A stretch of 64,000 nt of DNA from Nostoc sp. 106C (lineage in GTDB: Bacteria > Cyanobacteriota > Cyanobacteriia > Cyanobacteriales > Nostocaceae), in NCBI RefSeq assembly GCF_002154725.1, contig NZ_MTAW01000119.1, forward strand, positions 62,001-126,000, given 5' to 3'. The translations under genes were made by a program, and so were the position numbers. Below are positions 24,472 through 34,390 of this stretch, in pieces. The number at the start of each line of letters is the position of its first letter. Position 1 is the first letter of the stretch. The notes below the pieces were generated by a model, which saw only the letters and a program-made list of their open reading frames with translations, made no database searches and was not told where the DNA came from.

Positions 24472-25326
24472 ATGGATTTTCTTCTAGCGCCCTTTCGTTA
24501 CGATTTTTTTAGTCGTGCCATCTTAGTTGGGATGATGGCGGGATTATTATGCGGTGTGATGGGAGTTTATATCACAACTCGTCGCATGAGCTACATTGCT
24601 CACGGTCTATCTCATGCGATTTTGGGAGGAGCTGTGCTGAGTTACGTGCTGGGCTTAAACTTCTATATTGGTTCTGGAATTTGGGGTTTTGCTGCCGCTT
24701 TACTAATTCAGTACTTGACAGGGCGCAAAGTCTACTCGGATGCAGCCATTGGAATTGTCACAACAGCTAGCTTTGCCTTAGGGGTAGCCGTCATCAGCAC
24801 TTATCGCAAGTTTAGCCAAAACTTTGAAGCGGCTCTATTTGGTAATGTCTTGGGTGTTTCACCTAGTGATTTGTGGGTGGTGACGGTAGTAACTGTTGTG
24901 CTTTTGAGTTTGGTATTTTTCTTTTATCGCCCTTTACTGTTTTGGTCTTTTGACCGAGAAGTTGCTCAAGTTCATGGTGTCCCTGTAGTTGCAATGGATA
25001 CCTTATTTGCTTTGATGCTAGCAACTTTACTAGTGGCAACATTGAATGTGTTGGGAGTAACTTTAATTATCTCTGCGGTAGTGATCCCCGCATCAATTGC
25101 TCGGCTGCTCAGCGATCGCTTTGGTCTGATGATGATTCTTTCTGGGATTTTAGGCGCTGCGATCGCCTTTGTAGGCATCTACCTCAGCTACTACTTAGAC
25201 ATCGCCTCTGGAGCTAGTGTAGTGTTACTTTCAACCCTGGTGTTCGCCTGCGTGTTGCTGTGGACTCGGCTTCAACGTTGGCGAAAACGCCGACTCCCAA
25301 GCCTTCCTACAAAACACTACCAGTAA
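24472..25326 (+). CDS. Metal ABC transporter permease (ABC-3 family)
   Basis: This 284-residue membrane protein has about eight hydrophobic helices and belongs to the ABC-3 (ZnuB/MntB/TroC) family. It has the early motif RRMSYIAHGLSHAILGG and the late VSVVIPASIAR-like segment (SAVVIPASIARLLSDRF) that contacts the ATPase. It forms the channel of the importer encoded by the two preceding genes. The start lies three bases after the ATPase stop. The C-terminus is basic (LQRWRKRRLP), on the cytoplasmic side. Confidence 0.92.
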   Translation: MDFLLAPFRYDFFSRAILVGMMAGLLCGVMGVYITTRRMSYIAHGLSHAILGGAVLSYVLGLNFYIGSGIWGFAAALLIQYLTGRKVYSDAAIGIVTTASFALGVAVISTYRKFSQNFEAALFGNVLGVSPSDLWVVTVVTVVLLSLVFFFYRPLLFWSFDREVAQVHGVPVVAMDTLFALMLATLLVATLNVLGVTLIISAVVIPASIARLLSDRFGLMMILSGILGAAIAFVGIYLSYYLDIASGASVVLLSTLVFACVLLWTRLQRWRKRRLPSLPTKHYQ

Positions 25327-26466
25327 TCAGCAAAGATTTAAAAAATTTACTAAACTGCGTCTACTTTGAAACCCAGAGTTTTTTCTTGAGCAAGTTTTGC
25401 TTCCAAATTCTATACTATAGCAATCTGATTTGATTCTTGAATCAATCTAAGTATGTGTAGAGTGTATTATGGCGTAGCCTAACACACCAATCAAAGGTTT
25501 TGGTGCGTTACGCCAAAGGCTAACGCAACGTCAGTCGCCTCAACGGGGGGAACCCACGCACGGCGCTGGCTCCCCTACGTCTAATTTCAAAAATCAAATA
25601 TAAGTCCTATATTCCCAATTTTCTATTCCCTTTTGAAAAACTTGAATTCTCAACTTGGATGAGGTTTAATTCTAGATTTAGGTAATAAATTCCTACTAAC
25701 AAATTACTAATCTTAACTATTTTCTGATTTCCTCATATTTTCCACATATTTGAATGTTAAAATCAAGGATTTTATAAATTATAAACTTAATTAATATTAA
25801 TAATTTTCTGACAGTCAGAGGCAAAGTTATTATCTGATTCGTCAATCTTTACATTTTCTGCAAGATAAGGAACTTGCATGAAAATAAAGTACCAGTAAAC
25901 CGAGCTTCGACTGCGCTCAACTCTCGACGGCTGAGGGTTGAGCGCAGTCAAAACCCAGCTGCTTGGGACACTAAGCTAATAATCATTAAAATTGCATCTC
26001 CGCGTCTCCCTTTCTCCGCGTCGCCGCGTCTTTCTGAGGCTAAGGATTCTGCAACTTAAAGGCGGGTTAGCTTATTAATCCGCAGATTCCTAACCTCTTC
26101 AATCACTTTAAAAATATATGAGCTATAGATATAGGAATCCGTTTTGATGCCTGAAATTATTTGCGTAGGGAGGGAACAGGGAACAGTGAAGAAGGAATAA
26201 AAGTGTACTGAGTTTTTTTCAAAAATCAAATATGAGTCCTATATTACCAAACTGTTAATTGAGTACATTTTTTGGGAATTATTGAATATGGGCCGGAACT
26301 GAAGCATTTAGTAATGCCTTTCAGGGTAGCGTAGTTGCACATCTAAGGTGTGGAATTGCTGAACAACACCCCTCATTTAGTTATTACTGAATTCAGCCTT
26401 ATATCTGCTCAGTTTTACTAATTAAGTAGCATACCTAATTGAAGAAGAGTGATGTAACCAATTTCT
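25327..26466. other. Intergenic, repeat-rich region, 1.1 kb
   Basis: No gene is supported. The stretch holds a direct repeat of about 33 bases (25586-25618 and 26218-26250, both with AAAAATCAAATAT and GTCCTATATT), a 13-bp hairpin GACTGCGCTCAAC/GTTGAGCGCAGTC (25909-25949), palindromic GTGCGTTACG-type sequence near 25500, and the second copy of the 103-bp element. The kinase promoter should lie near 26380-26460. Confidence 0.6.
25972..26074. repeat. 103-bp MITE-like repeat, copy 2 (inverted)
   Basis: TAAGCTAA (25972-25979) and TTAGCTTA (26067-26074) bound the inverse of the element at 57-159. The copies differ by only a few bases and small changes, which suggests fairly recent spread. Confidence 0.7.
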
Positions 26467-28827
26467 ATGTACAAAAGATTTAAATTTATTACAGACCGCG
26501 CTGTATTAATAGCCTTTATAATTCTTCCTGTTATTCACTTTTGTCTTGGTAAGTTATCAGCAACAATCGCTTTTCAAGATGGAACAGCGCCAATTTGGCC
26601 ATCAACAGGTGTCTATTTAGGTACTATTCTAGTGTTTGGGTACCGTATTTGGCCTGCTATTCTTCTGAGTGAATTAATTGCTAATTTTTTAATTTTTTAT
26701 CAAAACAACTTTCTAAGCAGTATCAGCATCTCCTTGATCGACATGAGTGATCCATTAATGATGGCTTTTTTGATCAATCGCTTTATCGGTCGTCGCAATT
26801 TGCTGGAGAGGGCACAGGATGTTTTCAAATTTGTGGTGCTGATTGTACCTTATCCTGTGATTAGCTCTACTGTTGCCATTGGTGTACTCTGTCTAACTGG
26901 CAGTACTCCTTGGGCAGAATATGGAAATGTCTGGCGGGCTTGGTTGACAGCGGTTCTTGCCGGTACACTGATCGTTACACCAGTAGTCCTAGCATGGTTA
27001 CTAGAGCCACCACAGGAGCAAAGACTCCAAAAACAACAGATTATAGAGTTTGCACTGTTACTGTTATCGTTGATTGTTATCAGTCGGATAGCCTTTTGGG
27101 GTGGGTTTCCTGTGGAATATATGATGATTCCACTGTTACTCTGGTCAGCTTTTAGATTTAGACAACGGGAATCAACGTTGCTTGTGATTGTCATCTCAGC
27201 GATCGCAGTTTTTGGAACAGCTCGCGGTTTTGGATCTTTTGCAAAAGAATCAGTATATCAATCTCTTTTGCTACTGCAATCTTTTATATGTGTTGTTGCC
27301 TTAACTACCTTTGTACTCTCGGCTGTACTCAATGAAAATAGGAAAGCACAAGCAAAACTCAAACAAGCAAAAGATGAATTAGAACAACGGGTAGAAGAGC
27401 GTACTGCTGAACTCAAAGCAGCTAAAATTCTGGCTGATGGTGCAAGCCAAGCCAAAAGCGAATTCTTGGCAAACATGAGCCATGAACTACGTACCCCCCT
27501 CAACGGTATCCTCGGCTATGCTCAAATCTTCCAACGCTCCCAAACTTTAACAGAGAAGGAACACAAAGGTATTGATATTATTCATCAGTGTGCTTCTCAG
27601 CTACTGACACTAATTAACGATATCCTTGACCTCTCGAAAATCGAAGCTAGAAAAATGGAACTTCATGCTCAAGATTTTCCATTTCTCAACTTCCTGCAAG
27701 GTGTAGTGGAAATTTGTCGCATCCGGGCTGAACAGAAGGGAATTTACTTCATTTATCAGCCAAGTAAACAACTTCCTCGAAACATCTGTGCTGATGAAAA
27801 ACGTCTGCGACAGGTTTTGATTAACCTTTTGGGTAATGCGATTAAGTTCACCGATCGCGGTGGCGTTACTTTTAATGTTGAGGTCGTAGGCGATCGCCAA
27901 CAAAATCTGCAAAAAATTCGCTTTCAAATTGCAGACACCGGCGTAGGTATGACTCCCCAACAACTAGAGAAAATCTTCCGGCCCTTTGAGCAAGCTGGTA
28001 GCGTTGAACAGCAAGCAGAAGGTACAGGGTTGGGGTTAGCTATTAGCCAAAAGGTTGTGGCTCTCATGGGCAGTACAATTAATGTCCAAAGTCAATACAA
28101 AGAAGGTAGCGTTTTCTGGTTTGAGGTAGAGCTAGCTGAAACTGAAGAATGGACACAAGCATCTATCATTGCTCCTAAAAGTAATATTGTCGGTTTTCAA
28201 GGCGAAACCAGGAAAATCTTGATTGTGGACGATCGTTGGGAAAATCGTTCGGTTGTAGTGAATTTACTCGAACCCATCGGTTTTGAAATTTTTGAAGCTA
28301 GCAACGGTCAAGAAGGTTTAGAACAAGCTGCCAAACTTCTGCCAGACTTAATAATTACCGACTTGGCAATGCCTGTCATGGATGGGTTGACGATGACTCA
28401 ACACCTACGCCAGTCAAAGGCTCTGCAAAATGCGATCGTCATAAGTTCTTCAGCAAGTGTATTTGACATCGATCGCCAAAAAGCTCTAGACGCTGGCTGC
28501 AATGATTTTCTGCCTAAACCCATACAAGCTCAAGAGTTGCTGGATAAATTACAAAACCATTTGCAGTTGACATGGATTTATGAATATGAAAATCAAAATG
28601 CTTCAGCTTCGGTTACAGAAATGGTTATACCTCCTGCATCCGAACTCATGGCGCTTTATCAAGCTGTTCAACGTTGTGATGTTGCCAATATCCAATTAGA
28701 GACTAACCACATCAAGCAAATAGATACGAAGTATACAGCTTTTGCTGATAAGTTATTGGCGCTTGCTGAGGAGTTTGAAATAGAAGCGATCGCTTCCTTA
28801 GTCGAAGTATATATATCAAATAAATAA
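26467..28827 (+). CDS. MASE1 hybrid sensor histidine kinase, 786 aa
   Basis: Residues 10-290 form a MASE1 membrane sensor of about eight helices, with the typical [11 protein letters not shown] segment. A coiled coil (295-325) leads to HisKA with phosphoacceptor H339 in [11 protein letters not shown], then an ATPase domain with N-box [10 protein letters not shown] (about 452), DTGVGM and GTGLGLAI. A receiver domain starts at ILIVDD (about 584) with phospho-accepting D632 in [10 protein letters not shown] and a lysine in LPKP. The ligand is unknown. The stop is three bases before the next kinase gene, so signals probably pass from this receiver or kinase to that partner. Confidence 0.9.
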   Translation: MYKRFKFITDRAVLIAFIILPVIHFCLGKLSATIAFQDGTAPIWPSTGVYLGTILVFGYRIWPAILLSELIANFLIFYQNNFLSSISISLIDMSDPLMMAFLINRFIGRRNLLERAQDVFKFVVLIVPYPVISSTVAIGVLCLTGSTPWAEYGNVWRAWLTAVLAGTLIVTPVVLAWLLEPPQEQRLQKQQIIEFALLLLSLIVISRIAFWGGFPVEYMMIPLLLWSAFRFRQRESTLLVIVISAIAVFGTARGFGSFAKESVYQSLLLLQSFICVVALTTFVLSAVLNENRKAQAKLKQAKDELEQRVEERTAELKAAKILADGASQAKSEFLANMSHELRTPLNGILGYAQIFQRSQTLTEKEHKGIDIIHQCASQLLTLINDILDLSKIEARKMELHAQDFPFLNFLQGVVEICRIRAEQKGIYFIYQPSKQLPRNICADEKRLRQVLINLLGNAIKFTDRGGVTFNVEVVGDRQQNLQKIRFQIADTGVGMTPQQLEKIFRPFEQAGSVEQQAEGTGLGLAISQKVVALMGSTINVQSQYKEGSVFWFEVELAETEEWTQASIIAPKSNIVGFQGETRKILIVDDRWENRSVVVNLLEPIGFEIFEASNGQEGLEQAAKLLPDLIITDLAMPVMDGLTMTQHLRQSKALQNAIVISSSASVFDIDRQKALDAGCNDFLPKPIQAQELLDKLQNHLQLTWIYEYENQNASASVTEMVIPPASELMALYQAVQRCDVANIQLETNHIKQIDTKYTAFADKLLALAEEFEIEAIASLVEVYISNK

Positions 28828-28830
28828 ATT

Positions 28831-30150
28831 ATGGAAACTGTTGAAAAAAACTCTATTTTAATTGTTGACGATACTCCAATGAATATCCGGTTGCTATTTG
28901 ATATTTTACACGCAGATGGCTTCGATATTTCAGTCGTTAAGAGTGGTGAAATGGCATTAGAAAAAGTGCCAATAATCCAGCCAGACCTGATTTTACTAGA
29001 TGTGATGATGCCTGGTATTGATGGATTTGAAACCTGCCGTCGGTTGAAAGCAGATGCAAGCCTAAAAGATATTCCTATAATGTTTATGACTGCTTTATCT
29101 GATGTAGAGCATAAAGTAAAAGGGCTACAAATGGGAGCAGTAGATTACATTACTAAACCAATTCAAGTTGAAGAAGTTCTAGCCCGTGTTAATGTTCACT
29201 TAGCACTTAGGAATGCTCAAGAAAAATTGCTCCAAGAAGTAACAGAACGCAGACAAGCAGAAATTGAACTCCAGAAAATACTCCAAGAATTACAACAAGC
29301 ACAAACCCAGCTTATCCAGAGTGAGAAGATGTCTAGCCTGGGTGAATTGGTAGCAGGTGTGGCCCATGAAATTAACAACCCAGTTAATTTTATCTATGGC
29401 AACCTCACCTATGCTCAAGAATATATTCATAACTTACTTAGAATAGTACAAGTTTATCAACAGTATTACCCCAATCCTGTTTCTGAGGTTCAGGCAGAAA
29501 TAGAAGCAAACGATTTGAATTTTCTCATTGAGGACTTACCCAAATTACTCGACTCAATGAAAATTGGAGCGAAACGGATTCGAGATATTGTTCTTTCTTT
29601 GCGAATTTTCTCTCGCTTAGACGAATCGGAAATTAAAGATGTTGATATTCATGAGGGTATTGATAGTACACTGATGATCCTGGGGCATAGGCTGAAGGGT
29701 AAGCCTGGTAACTCTGGAATTCAGGTCATTAAAGAATACGGCAGCCTGCCTCTAGTAGAGTGTTTTGCTGGGCAAATAAATCAGGTATTCATGAATATTA
29801 TTAGTAATGCTATTGATGCTTTGGAAGAATCATTACGTAGTTGCCCATTATTAACTATCAATCAGAAAAATAATGAACATCCCACAATTCACATTCGTAC
29901 TGAAGCAACAGATAATCAAGTTCTAATTCGCATTGCTGATAATGGACCAGGAATACCAAAAGAGCTTCAAAAAAAGATATTTGATCCCTTTTTTACAACT
30001 AAACCAATTGGTGTAGGAACTGGAATGGGATTGGCAATCAGTTATCAGATTGTTAAAGAAAAACATGGTGGTTCATTACAATGCGTCTCTTGTCCAGAAG
30101 GTGGCACTGAATTTATAATTTCGATTCCCCAAAATTTAGATTTTTCATAA
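28831..30150 (+). CDS. Receiver-histidine kinase, 439 aa
   Basis: The product starts with a receiver domain (ILIVDDTPMN, D57 in LLDVMMPGIDG, lysine in TKPI). A coiled coil at about 125-165 follows, then a kinase core with H179 in GVAHEINNPVNF and an ATPase domain with NAIDAL, DNGPGIP and GTGMGLAI. It has no membrane helix. This RR-HK form is common in cyanobacteria; it takes a phosphate from an upstream hybrid kinase and signals on. It overlaps no gene but is three bases behind the MASE1 kinase and so is its probable partner. Confidence 0.9.
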   Translation: METVEKNSILIVDDTPMNIRLLFDILHADGFDISVVKSGEMALEKVPIIQPDLILLDVMMPGIDGFETCRRLKADASLKDIPIMFMTALSDVEHKVKGLQMGAVDYITKPIQVEEVLARVNVHLALRNAQEKLLQEVTERRQAEIELQKILQELQQAQTQLIQSEKMSSLGELVAGVAHEINNPVNFIYGNLTYAQEYIHNLLRIVQVYQQYYPNPVSEVQAEIEANDLNFLIEDLPKLLDSMKIGAKRIRDIVLSLRIFSRLDESEIKDVDIHEGIDSTLMILGHRLKGKPGNSGIQVIKEYGSLPLVECFAGQINQVFMNIISNAIDALEESLRSCPLLTINQKNNEHPTIHIRTEATDNQVLIRIADNGPGIPKELQKKIFDPFFTTKPIGVGTGMGLAISYQIVKEKHGGSLQCVSCPEGGTEFIISIPQNLDFS

Positions 30151-30171
30151 AATTCCAGTTCTGATTTTAGT

Positions 30172-31980
30172 TTATTCCATCAAAATCAAGCGTAGGGAAT
30201 CTAAACGCACATACCAAGGAAAAGGCTGGTCTTTCATGGTTGCCCATTTTTCTTTGAAGACTTCTGCTTGTAAATGATAATCATGAGGGCTAGTAGCAGG
30301 AGAATGCAGTTTTAAAAACAAAGTTATCCGGTGGGGTGTTTCACTAGTTCTGACTAACCAACAGGAAAATGTATTTTCTTGGTTGGAGTCTGTGGTAAAG
30401 GTGATTTGATGGGCACGAATACCGACGTGAGATAATTCCTGAGGAATGGGTTCCAGAACTTGGAGGCTACAGCCCCAATCAATCGCTTCTATTTGTGATG
30501 CTTGCAAAAGCACTGCACGGGAAAAGTTTTTGCAACCAGTGATTTGAGCAACACTTACAGTTACAGGATGCTCGAAAATATCGTATTTGGAATCATGTTG
30601 AACTGCTCTACCATGTTCTAATACCAACAAATTAGGACAAATCCGGTAAGCTTCTTCCATATTATGGGTGACAAACAAAGCTACACCTTGGTAATTAGCT
30701 AGAGTTTCTGTCATTTGCTGTTCTAGTTGACTCCGCAGGTGGGTATCGAGTGCAGAGAAAGGTTCATCTAAAAGCAATGCTTCCGGCTGACTAGCTAACG
30801 CCCTTGCTAAAGCTACTCTTTGCTGCTGTCCGCCAGAAAGTTGGTGCGGATAGCGTTCACTCAATCCCTGTAACTGCATCGCTAATAATTGCTCTTCAAC
30901 CTGTATGCGGATACTGCCGTTAGATAGTCCCTTGGGTAAACCAAAAGCGATATTTTCACCCACAGTCATGTGTGGGAACAAAGCATAATTCTGCACTAAA
31001 AAACCGATGCGGCGATCGCGGCTAGGCAGATTAATTCCTTGTTCTGAATCAAACAGTACTCTACCATTTAAAACTATGCGTCCTCTGGTCGGTGTTTCTA
31101 TCCCAGCAATACAACGCAGAATCATGCTTTTACCTGCACCAGATCTCCCCAACAATCCCAAGGGTTGCCGATCAGTATTAAAGGTAACTTTGAGATGAAA
31201 ACTCGGCAGTCGTTTTTCAATATCTACAAATAGCCCTACTGAAGAGGATGGTGTATATAACAAAGATAATTCACTCCCCTGTCCCCCTTGTCCTCTTGTC
31301 CCCTTGTCCTTTAGCCTCCCAATCCCCCTAACTTCCTGCCAGAAATTGACTGCAATAATTCCCGATAGAGAAATTACCATAATTGCGATCGCCCAAAACC
31401 AGGCCTCTTCCATTGCACCTGCTTCTACGGCAAAGTAAATCGCCATTGGGATCGTCTGGGTTTGCCCAGGAATGTTACCAGCCAACATCAAGGTTGCACC
31501 AAATTCTCCCAAAGCCCTTGCAAAAGCCAAAGTTGTGGCGGCGATAATTCCTGGCAGTGCTAAGGGTAAACTGATGCGCCAAAAGATATTATTCTCTGTA
31601 GCACCCAAAGTTTTCGCTACTCGCAGCAGATTTCTATCAATCTGTTCAAAGGCTCCTAATGCAGTTTTATACATTAAGGGAAAAGATACAACTGTAGCTG
31701 CGATCGCTGCACCATACCAAGTAAAAACTATTGTGAAGTCAAACTGCTGCATAAGTTTCCCTACAGGGCCATTTTTGCCAAAAAACAGCAGTAACAAAAA
31801 GCCGACAACTGTAGGAGGCAAAATTAAAGGCGCAATAAATATACCCTCAATTAATGATTTACCTTTGCCGCGATATTCCAACATCCAATAGGCAGCAGCA
31901 ATACCTAAAAAGAAAGTAATGAATGTTGCTAACAAAGAAGTTTTCAGTGATATCCACAGAGGAGATAAATCCTGGGGCAT
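30172..31980 (-). CDS. modBC: Fused molybdate transporter permease-ATPase ModBC, 602 aa
   Basis: Residues 1-215 are a ModB-type permease with five or six helices and an EAA loop (RVAKTLGATENNIFWRISLP). Residues about 255-460 are a ModC ATPase with Walker A GRSGAGKS, signature LSGGQQQR and Walker B ALLLDEPFSALD. Residues 465-602 are a degenerate C-terminal domain in the place of a molybdate-binding TOBE region. Fused ModBC is known from Anabaena. The linker near residue 220-235 (KDKGTRGQGGQGS) is encoded by a heptamer repeat, CCTTGTC type. Molybdate serves nitrogenase and nitrate reductase. modA is 134 bases upstream on the same strand. Confidence 0.9.
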   Translation of the reverse strand: MPQDLSPLWISLKTSLLATFITFFLGIAAAYWMLEYRGKGKSLIEGIFIAPLILPPTVVGFLLLLFFGKNGPVGKLMQQFDFTIVFTWYGAAIAATVVSFPLMYKTALGAFEQIDRNLLRVAKTLGATENNIFWRISLPLALPGIIAATTLAFARALGEFGATLMLAGNIPGQTQTIPMAIYFAVEAGAMEEAWFWAIAIMVISLSGIIAVNFWQEVRGIGRLKDKGTRGQGGQGSELSLLYTPSSSVGLFVDIEKRLPSFHLKVTFNTDRQPLGLLGRSGAGKSMILRCIAGIETPTRGRIVLNGRVLFDSEQGINLPSRDRRIGFLVQNYALFPHMTVGENIAFGLPKGLSNGSIRIQVEEQLLAMQLQGLSERYPHQLSGGQQQRVALARALASQPEALLLDEPFSALDTHLRSQLEQQMTETLANYQGVALFVTHNMEEAYRICPNLLVLEHGRAVQHDSKYDIFEHPVTVSVAQITGCKNFSRAVLLQASQIEAIDWGCSLQVLEPIPQELSHVGIRAHQITFTTDSNQENTFSCWLVRTSETPHRITLFLKLHSPATSPHDYHLQAEVFKEKWATMKDQPFPWYVRLDSLRLILME

Positions 31981-32114
31981 AGCTTTTTATGGAGAATTTC
32001 AGTAGAAGGTAGAGTTGTCAGTTGGGCAATACTCACCATAATTCTTCGTCTAACTTTTAAGGCTTAAAAAAGTACTAAAGTAATTAATACATAGCCGTCA
32101 AAAATTATCTTTTT

Positions 32115-32930
32115 TTAACTTCCAGCTAGGCTAAAACCCTGTTTTTCAAATACATTTTTGGCTGCATTTCCAGATAAAAATTGCACAAAATTTTTCGCAG
32201 CATCAAGATGCTTACTGCTTTTGAGTACAGCAATGGGATAAACAATGGGGGAATGGCTATTTTCAGGTGCAGTTGCTACAACTTTTGCTTTTTGAGTGCT
32301 TTTCGTGTCTGAAAGGTAGACTATCCCAGCATCAGCATTACCAGACTCTACATAATTAAGGGCTTGACGAACGTCTTTGGCATAAACTGATTTGCTTTTG
32401 ATTTGGTCGGCAATTTTTAAGGAAGTGAGAACTTGTTGGGCATATTGTCCCGCCGGTACACTCTTGGGTTCACCCAAAGCAATTTTCTTAATGCGTGAGG
32501 AAGTTAAATCTTTGAAATCAGTTACATCATTAGAACTTTGAGGCACAATTAACACTAATTTATTTTTTAATAAGTCCTTGCGGGTGCCATCAACTAATAA
32601 ACCTTTTTGATTTAAGGCATCTATTTGCTTATTTGCTGCTGAAATGAAAATGTCAACTCCTGCACCTTGTTCAATCTGTTGTTGCAAAGCACCTGATGAA
32701 CCAAAGTTATAGGTGAGTTTTACCGTTGGCTGCTCTTTGCTGTAAAGAGGCTTGATTTCGTTCATTGCATCTTTTAAGCTAGCGGCGGCTGATACCGTCA
32801 AACTTACCGCTTGGGCTTTTGGATTAGCAATTGAGGTAGGGTTAGGTGTACTCGTCTGATTGCAGGCAATGAATAGTACCAACGAGGCTAGCACCCAACT
32901 TACAAAAGCCAAGATACGTTTACTATGCAT
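32115..32930 (-). CDS. modA: Molybdate-binding lipoprotein ModA
   Basis: The 271-residue protein has a lipoprotein signal (residues 1-23, LFIAC with C23). The mature part is a type II periplasmic binding fold with SAAASLKDAMNEI, NFGSSGALQQQIEQGA and GVDIFISAA, the known ModA motifs where serines hold the oxyanion. The late SGNADAGIVYLSD is also typical. It hands molybdate or tungstate to ModBC, encoded just downstream on the same strand. I see no clear ModE-type site. Confidence 0.92.
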   Translation of the reverse strand: MHSKRILAFVSWVLASLVLFIACNQTSTPNPTSIANPKAQAVSLTVSAAASLKDAMNEIKPLYSKEQPTVKLTYNFGSSGALQQQIEQGAGVDIFISAANKQIDALNQKGLLVDGTRKDLLKNKLVLIVPQSSNDVTDFKDLTSSRIKKIALGEPKSVPAGQYAQQVLTSLKIADQIKSKSVYAKDVRQALNYVESGNADAGIVYLSDTKSTQKAKVVATAPENSHSPIVYPIAVLKSSKHLDAAKNFVQFLSGNAAKNVFEKQGFSLAGS

Positions 32931-33115
32931 TTACAGTATCTCAAGGTTTTTTAATTTATTAGTTCATAATCTACCAACTAAAAGTTCCAAAAAGTTGGTA
33001 AAGCCCAATAAATTACTGAATAATCAAGAAATCCTCACAGCAGGATATTAAACCCAAACACTTACAAAATAAGCTTCTGGGCAATATTTATAATTCACCT
33101 TACCTATTTTAAAGT

Positions 33116-33150
33116 GCGATCGCTTCTGGATTTTTGGGAAAAGCGATCGC
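33116..33150. terminator. HIP1-built hairpin
   Basis: GCGATCGCTT (33116-33125) and AAGCGATCGC (33141-33150) form a perfect 10-bp stem with a 15-base loop. It lies about 50 bases after the stop of the minus-strand PRISE-like gene and ahead of modA. Confidence 0.55.
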
Positions 33151-33199
33151 TCTTTGTACACTTAGAGCGTGCAAGTTCATCTCAATCAAACAAGCTGTT

Positions 33200-34261
33200 C
33201 TAAACCGGGATGATCTTTTGTTCCTTCAAATAGCTCATTAACTTTACAATCTCCTCGCCGCTGTCGAGGTGCATCTCGTGAAAACCAAAGCGCCGCGCCT
33301 TATTCACGTCGAAGAAAGCGTCATTCTCGACGTTGAAGATGAAGTCGCCAAACGGCCAGTTAGCAAGGTCTTTCAGTGAATTCGGTGCAAGTCCATATTT
33401 TTGCACCATCTCGAACCAGATTGGTTCCTTATCCTGCATCGCCTCAGTCAGTGAGAAGGTCTGCGGATCGGCGCATTTGATGCCAAAGGATTCGGCAATC
33501 TGTGGGAAGACTTGGCTCCAGCGAAACACGTCGCCATTGGTGATGTTGAAGATCTCGCCATAGCACGCTTCGTTCAACGCTGCCCATTCCATCGCTTTCG
33601 CTAGCAAGGTTGCGTCAGTGCCATTGGCGAGAATCTGGTAGGCTTTAGGGCTAGCGGGATAGCGCAACGGCACGCCTAGCTCCTTGCACAGGCTCGCATA
33701 GACGGCAATCAAGTTGCTGAGATTCATCGGGTTGCCAACTGCAAACCCAAAGATGATGTCAGGTCGCAGCGCCGTCCATCCCCAACGCTTGCCCTTGGCT
33801 GCATCGCGCAGGTAATCTTCTTGGTCGTAATAGAAGTTGGGAGGGAAATGGCGTGGGTCGGTTTCCTTCGCTGGCGTTTTGTACAGTCCGAAATGCGCAC
33901 CATAAGCCTTGCCGCCCTGGATGAATGTGATATGGCGGAAGCCGTCTGCTGCCTTTTCCACCGCTTCGACAATATTACGCAGCATACCAACATTATATTT
34001 CGATAGATCGGCGGCAGTTTTATATTCTTGATAGGCAGCATAAAAAATATGTGTGATGTCCTTGAGCCAGTCGTGTTTCTTGGCGATCGCATCTGGATCA
34101 AGCAAATCGATAGATTGGAAATCTGCGCGCGTTTCAAAACCAGGAGCGCGGCGGGAAATAGCCTTGATTCGCCATGTTTCCCTGCCCTCAAGGTAATGGA
34201 TCAAATTGCGCCCAATAATGCCTTGTCCACCCAGTACCAGCGCTGTGTTCTTCGCTGTCAT
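33200..34261 (-). CDS. PRISE-like NAD(P)-dependent reductase/epimerase-type SDR, 353 aa
   Basis: The N-terminus has the extended-SDR motif GGQGIIGRN (residues 11-19). FIQGGKAYGAHFG (about 113-126) and the central PNFYYDQEDYL, with a tyrosine in place for catalysis, resemble the progesterone 5-beta-reductase/iridoid-synthase-like (PRISE) group, which reduces activated C=C bonds. Bacterial members have unknown substrates. The gene is visibly GC-richer than its neighbours: a 60-base sample at 33661 has 35 G or C. That and its isolated family suggest transfer. It is divergent from a FabG-like gene with 129 bases between, so the two may share regulation. Confidence 0.75.
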   Translation of the reverse strand: MTAKNTALVLGGQGIIGRNLIHYLEGRETWRIKAISRRAPGFETRADFQSIDLLDPDAIAKKHDWLKDITHIFYAAYQEYKTAADLSKYNVGMLRNIVEAVEKAADGFRHITFIQGGKAYGAHFGLYKTPAKETDPRHFPPNFYYDQEDYLRDAAKGKRWGWTALRPDIIFGFAVGNPMNLSNLIAVYASLCKELGVPLRYPASPKAYQILANGTDATLLAKAMEWAALNEACYGEIFNITNGDVFRWSQVFPQIAESFGIKCADPQTFSLTEAMQDKEPIWFEMVQKYGLAPNSLKDLANWPFGDFIFNVENDAFFDVNKARRFGFHEMHLDSGEEIVKLMSYLKEQKIIPV

Positions 34262-34390
34262 GTATCTGCTCCTTTTGTGGATTGCTGCGGCAAATGTAAA
34301 GCTTGGTATTCGCTAATCCCAGTCTGGTGAAAACTGTTACCAGCTTATACTATTTTTAATTTTAGATTTTGGTACGTGCTGATTTGACAT

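Noticed and set aside
33724-34191. 155-codon minus-strand frame inside the PRISE-like gene
   Set aside because: It is an alternate frame of a GC-rich gene whose main frame carries clear family motifs.
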